Source: Bacillus sp. 123MFChir2
Lineage (GTDB): Bacteria > Bacillota > Bacilli > Bacillales > Bacillaceae_G
Length of the DNA: 34,605 bases
NCBI RefSeq assembly: GCF_000383235.1
Contig: NZ_KB910967.1
Span: forward strand, 1 to 34,605
Direction: 5' to 3'
Notes under the pieces: model-generated
The model's database searches: none
What the model saw: only the letters and a program-made list of their open reading frames with translations
Told to the model about the DNA's origin: nothing
Position numbers and translations under genes: made by a program
In this document: piece by piece, positions 31,455 through 34,605 of the stretch
Numbering within the stretch: position 1 is the first letter of the stretch
Layout: each line of letters begins with the position of its first letter

Positions 31455-31500
31455 AAAAATACTTTAGTAAAGAAAAATTTTCATTTACTAAAGTATTTTT
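31455..31500. terminator. Strong terminator after the methyltransferase gene
   Basis: AAAAATACTTTAGTAAA (31455-31471) and TTTACTAAAGTATTTTT (31484-31500) form a perfect 17-bp stem with a 12-base loop. It insulates the downstream flavodiiron operon. Confidence 0.9.
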
Positions 31501-31517
31501 TATTTGTTTTTACAAAA

Positions 31518-31560
31518 TGTGATTCAAGTCCTCTTTTTATCTTAGGGAAATTTTTATAAT
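31518..31560 (+). promoter_or_regulatory. Candidate FNR half-site promoter of the flavodiiron operon
   Basis: TGTGATTCAAGTCCTC (31518-31533) has a perfect left half TGTGA and a weak right half (TCCTC for TCACA). Exactly 21 bp later comes a consensus TATAAT (31555-31560). The spacing is identical to the two better FNR promoters at 28.4-28.6 kb. Confidence 0.55.
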
Positions 31561-31603
31561 AAATTTGTTGTTAAGAGATAGCAATCAGGAGGAATTAAAA
31601 AAT

Positions 31604-32839
31604 ATGAATAGAGAAATTAAGCTAACTGAAGATATATATTGGGTAGGGAAAATTGATGATAGGGAAGTTCCGTTTCATCGTTTAATCTTAGCAAAAGGAA
31701 CGACTTATAATGCGTATCTTCTAAAAACTGAAAAACCGACAGTGATTGATACAGTTGACATAGAGTTTGGAAGAGAATTTGTAGAATATTTAAGTGAATT
31801 CATTGATCCACAAGACATTCAATATATTGTAGTAAACCATACAGAACCTGATCATTCAGGTGGTTTGGCAGCATTAGCATCAAGAGCTACAAATGCTACA
31901 ATCGTATGCACAGAAATTGCAGTACCTGAGTTACAAGAAATGTATAAATTGCATCATAGAAATTTCTTAGTTGTAAAAGATGGTGACACATTAGATATCG
32001 GTGGAAAAACATTGAAATTTAAAGAAACGCCATATCTTCATACAGAAGAAACGATGATTACGTATTGCATAGAGGATAAAATTTTATTCCCATGTGATAT
32101 CTTTAGTACGCACGTAGCGAATAATGAAATTTTTAGCGATGAAGCGAATGTAGATATTACAGAAGATTTTATTGGCTACTATAATGCAATTATTCATCCG
32201 CATAGAAGATACGTTAGAACGTTAATAGAAGCATTAGAAGATTTAGATGTACAAATGATCGCTCCATCTCATGGATACATTTTACGTCAAGATGTCCAAA
32301 AATATATCGATTTATATGCAGAAATGAGTAAGGATACAACGCAAGGTAAAAAAGTAACAATCGTCTATACGACAATTAAAAATAACACAAAGAAAATAGC
32401 AAATATTATAAAAGAAACATTTGAAGCAGAAAACATTGAAGTAACAGTATTTAATGCTGACAAATCAGATAAAGCGAAAATTCTAGAAAGTATTCAATAC
32501 GCAGATGCAGTCTTCATCGGATCTTCAACGAAATACGCAGATATGATTGGAAACTTAGAAGAAATTTTAATAGAAATGAAGGGGATGAACTTAGAAGGGA
32601 AAATTGCAGCTGCATTCGGATCATACGGCTGGAGTGGTGAAGCAATTGAGGTCGTACAAGATTACCTAAATGAAACAAACATGAATGTACAAAGTACATC
32701 AAATGTTATTAAGTCTACAGGTATGACTCATGTTGAATTCCCTATTCGTGTAAGATTCTCTCCAAAGGATGAAGAGAAAACAAAACGAATTAAACATGCA
32801 ACAACATTTGTTACGGATTTATTACTAAGCTCTATTTAA
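31604..32839 (+). CDS. Flavodiiron protein (FprA-type NO/O2 reductase)
   Basis: A 411-residue protein with two domains. The N-terminal metallo-beta-lactamase-like domain (1-245) carries every expected di-iron ligand: His79, Glu81, Asp83 (HTEPDHSG), His146 (YLHTEE), Asp165 (FPCDIF) and His223 (PSHGYI). The C-terminal domain (250-400) is a flavodoxin with the FMN phosphate loop YTTIKNNTKKIA and the FGSYGWSGEA loop. Such enzymes reduce O2 to water or NO to N2O with electrons from rubredoxin. The start at 31604 is set by AGGAGG ten bases upstream. First gene of a three-gene operon with its complete electron chain. Confidence 0.96.
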   Translation: MNREIKLTEDIYWVGKIDDREVPFHRLILAKGTTYNAYLLKTEKPTVIDTVDIEFGREFVEYLSEFIDPQDIQYIVVNHTEPDHSGGLAALASRATNATIVCTEIAVPELQEMYKLHHRNFLVVKDGDTLDIGGKTLKFKETPYLHTEETMITYCIEDKILFPCDIFSTHVANNEIFSDEANVDITEDFIGYYNAIIHPHRRYVRTLIEALEDLDVQMIAPSHGYILRQDVQKYIDLYAEMSKDTTQGKKVTIVYTTIKNNTKKIANIIKETFEAENIEVTVFNADKSDKAKILESIQYADAVFIGSSTKYADMIGNLEEILIEMKGMNLEGKIAAAFGSYGWSGEAIEVVQDYLNETNMNVQSTSNVIKSTGMTHVEFPIRVRFSPKDEEKTKRIKHATTFVTDLLLSSI

Positions 32840-32860
32840 TAGAAAAACGTAGGTGAAAAT

Positions 32861-34081
32861 ATGGAAAAGAATTTTGTAATTATCGGAAGTGGAGTAGCCG
32901 CTGTAAATGCCGCAAAGACAATTAGAGATCATGACAAGGATTCAAAGATATTCATTTTGGGTGAAGAACCATCTTTACCCTATAACAGAATTAAACTATC
33001 AAAAGAGCTATATTCAGATTTACACAGTGAAAAAGTTTTAATCAAAAAAGAAAAATGGTACCAAAATAATAATATATCAGTTTTCACAAATACAAAGGTA
33101 GTAAAAATTGATACAGAGCAGCAAAATATTGTTACATCAAATCATGAAAAAATTTCTTATTACAAATTATTAATTTGCACGGGTGCAAATAATAGAAGGC
33201 TACCAGTAGATGGCATAAATAAAAAAAATATCTTTACGATTAGAGACATGCAGGAAGCAGATAACTTTAAAGCATGTTTAGAAGATAAAAAGCATGTTGT
33301 AAACATTGGCGGAGGCGTACAAGGATTAGAAACAGCTTGGTCTATGATGAAAGCTGGTAAACAAGTATCCATTGTAGAAGTTGCTCCTGCACTAATGGGA
33401 AGACAATTAGATGAAAAAATGTCTCTTTTATTAAAAGAAAAAATTGAAAGTGCCGGAGTAAAAGTATATGTAAATACGACGATTGATTCTATTCTTGGAG
33501 AAGAAGTAGTAACTGGAATGAAAGTGAATGGTGAACAACGAATAGATTGTGATAGTGTTGTGTATTCAATTGGGGTCACTCCTAACATTTCTTTAGTAAA
33601 TAATACTCCTATTCATGTAAATAGAGGTATTGTTGTCAATGAGAAGATGGAAACGAATGTGGAATCTGTATATGCTGCTGGGGATGTAGCAGAAGTAAAC
33701 GGTGAAATTGGCGGACTATGGGGACAAGCAATGGATCAAGGGAAAATTGCAGGAAGTAATATGGTTTCTAATCCTGCAATTTATAAGGAAGCAATTCCAA
33801 CTACTATTTTTAATGCATTCGATGTATCTTTATTCTCAATTGGATTCGTTGATGAAAAACAATGTGATATAACTATCGTTGAAGAAGATGGTAAAGAGAA
33901 GTATACGAGGTTATTTATCAAGGATAATAAAATAGTAGGCGTCATCTCATTAGAAGGAGTTGCGGCGTCCATCCCTTACAAGTCAGCTATTGAAAAGCAA
34001 GTATCATTAGAAGAGATTGATATGGAAAATACGAATATAAGTGAAATAATGAGCAAGGTAAAAGAGAAACTAAAATCTTAA
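32861..34081 (+). CDS. NADH:rubredoxin reductase-like FAD oxidoreductase
   Basis: A 406-residue flavoprotein of the pyridine-nucleotide-disulfide fold without a redox-active CxxC. The FAD ADP-binding motif is FVIIGSGVAAVNAAKTIRDH, the second glycine motif for NAD(P)H is HVVNIGGGVQGLETAWSMMK, and the FAD motif is SVYAAGDVAE. The PYNRIKLSKEL segment is typical of rubredoxin/NorW-type reductases. It would move electrons from NAD(P)H to the rubredoxin encoded next and on to the flavodiiron protein, as NorW does for NorV. Located 21 bases after fprA and 26 bases before rubredoxin. Confidence 0.93.
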   Translation: MEKNFVIIGSGVAAVNAAKTIRDHDKDSKIFILGEEPSLPYNRIKLSKELYSDLHSEKVLIKKEKWYQNNNISVFTNTKVVKIDTEQQNIVTSNHEKISYYKLLICTGANNRRLPVDGINKKNIFTIRDMQEADNFKACLEDKKHVVNIGGGVQGLETAWSMMKAGKQVSIVEVAPALMGRQLDEKMSLLLKEKIESAGVKVYVNTTIDSILGEEVVTGMKVNGEQRIDCDSVVYSIGVTPNISLVNNTPIHVNRGIVVNEKMETNVESVYAAGDVAEVNGEIGGLWGQAMDQGKIAGSNMVSNPAIYKEAIPTTIFNAFDVSLFSIGFVDEKQCDITIVEEDGKEKYTRLFIKDNKIVGVISLEGVAASIPYKSAIEKQVSLEEIDMENTNISEIMSKVKEKLKS

Positions 34082-34107
34082 TATAATAATAGAAAGAGGG
34101 CATTATA

Positions 34108-34272
34108 ATGAAGAAATATATTTGTTTACCATGCGGCTATATTTATGATCCGGAAGTTGGAGATCCGGATGAAGATATAGAACCAGGAACATGTTTTGAA
34201 GATTTACCAGAAGATTGGGTGTGTCCAGTATGCGGTGAAGATACTGAACACTTTGCACCGGTAGAAGAATAG
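34108..34272 (+). CDS. Rubredoxin
   Basis: A 54-residue one-iron electron carrier beginning [20 protein letters not shown]. Both knuckles of the Fe(Cys)4 site are present: C6-x2-C9-G and C39-P-x-C42-G (WVCPVCGED). The [10 protein letters not shown] segment before the second knuckle is characteristic. It is acidic overall, as usual. Last gene of the flavodiiron operon; it links the reductase to the flavodiiron protein. RBS AGAGGG, followed by a strong terminator. Confidence 0.96.
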   Translation: MKKYICLPCGYIYDPEVGDPDEDIEPGTCFEDLPEDWVCPVCGEDTEHFAPVEE

Positions 34273-34278
34273 CAAAAG

Positions 34279-34319
34279 AAAAAGTAACGAGAAGATTATA
34301 TCATTTCTCGTTACTTTTT
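34279..34319. terminator. Terminator of the flavodiiron operon
   Basis: AAAAAGTAACGAGAA (34279-34293) and TTCTCGTTACTTTTT (34305-34319) form a perfect 15-bp stem with an 11-base loop, just after the rubredoxin stop. Confidence 0.92.
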
Positions 34320-34332
34320 ATATGACGGTTTG

Positions 34333-34605
34333 TCAATCTAAGTGCGACAGTTCCTCCTGAAACGCTTCGTGGGCAGTTTTCCAACCTAAACATTTTCTTG
34401 GTCTTTGATTTATAAGAAGTAGTGCTCGATTTAATTGTTCTTGTGAAACAAGGCTCAAATCTGTTTTTTTCGGGTAAAACTCACGTAATAGACCATTTGC
34501 ATTTTCGTTACTCCCACGTTGCCAGGAAGAATAAGGATCGGCAAAGAACACTGCGATTTCCAAATCTTTTTCTACACGTTGATAACACGAAAATTCTTTT
34601 CCTCT
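34333..34605 (-). CDS. IS30-family transposase, C-terminal part (cut by window edge)
   Basis: The minus-strand frame is open from the window edge: RGKEFSCYQRVEKDLEIAVF, then FADPYSSWQRGSNENANGLL-REFYPKKTDLS and INQRPRKCLGWKTAHEAF. G-S-N-E-N-x-N-G-L-L-R-x-F/Y-x-P-K carries the catalytic Glu, and R-G-K-E-F follows the second catalytic Asp just beyond the edge, the DDE pattern of IS30 elements. About 90 of some 320 residues are visible and no defect is seen. The element end should lie within a few dozen bases of the stop, close to the rubredoxin terminator. Confidence 0.92.
   Translation of the reverse strand, partial: RGKEFSCYQRVEKDLEIAVFFADPYSSWQRGSNENANGLLREFYPKKTDLSLVSQEQLNRALLLINQRPRKCLGWKTAHEAFQEELSHLD

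Noticed and set aside
1-34605. tRNA or rRNA genes
   Set aside because: No cloverleaf-like or rRNA-like sequence seen on either strand by eye.

Overview
The window looks like an accessory stretch of a Bacillus cereus-group genome (B. cereus / B. thuringiensis type). Coding DNA is AT-rich with strong AGGAGG-type ribosome binding sites and frequent TTG/GTG starts. Several blocks match Bacillus arrangements: an HxlR regulator with an MFS pump and an aldo-keto reductase (compare B. subtilis ytcD-ytbD-ytbE), pssA-ybfM, and yxlE-yxlF-yxlG. It is bounded by insertion sequences (an IS3-family OrfA at the left edge, an IS30-family transposase at the right edge) and holds IS1182 and IS66 remnants. Chromosome or plasmid cannot be decided from the sequence.

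Layout. 0.4-3.4 kb: a secreted 737-residue protein with C-terminal cell-wall/glucan-binding repeats and an unusual repeat-bearing upstream region. 3.4-6.7 kb: a decayed zone with a truncated Y-family polymerase, a frameshifted IS1182 transposase, a truncated charged protein, a VOC-family protein and three small proteins. 6.9-9.7 kb: HxlR regulator divergent from an MFS pump and an aldo-keto reductase. 9.8-11.3 kb: MarR regulator, pssA and a DedA protein, all on the minus strand. 12.2-13.1 kb: a broken lone sdaAB. 13.3-15.5 kb: a translationally coupled pair, a 5-aminolevulinate-synthase-like PLP enzyme and an EamA exporter. 15.5-16.6 kb: gene-free, with stem-loops and IS66 debris. 16.7-22.3 kb: a YgbA-like Cys-rich protein, a YxlEFG-like ABC module with a divergent ArsR-like regulator, a second EamA transporter and a PD-(D/E)XK-like protein. 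22.5-26.6 kb: a heterodimeric ABC exporter with visibly asymmetric ATP sites.

26.9-34.3 kb is an anaerobic / nitric-oxide-type island: DUF438-hemerythrin-PAS sensor plus DUF1858 protein, divergent from a radical SAM/SPASM enzyme plus YwiC-like membrane protein; then a methyltransferase; then flavodiiron protein, rubredoxin reductase-like flavoprotein and rubredoxin. Three promoters here carry an FNR-type site (TGTGA-N6-TCACA class; the third is only a half-site match). Each site lies exactly 21 bp from a good -10 hexamer, which puts it at about -41.5 and makes one Fnr-controlled regulon likely.

The best candidate for something undescribed is the ALAS-like enzyme plus exporter at 13.3-15.5 kb. 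Bacillus makes 5-aminolevulinate by the C5 (glutamyl-tRNA) route and does not need an ALAS. The enzyme has Ser instead of Thr in the loop that enforces glycine specificity in true ALAS, which suggests a serine-derived or modified ALA-like product, possibly an exported antimetabolite. Two families of dispersed intergenic repeats run through the window, one with a conserved stem-loop.
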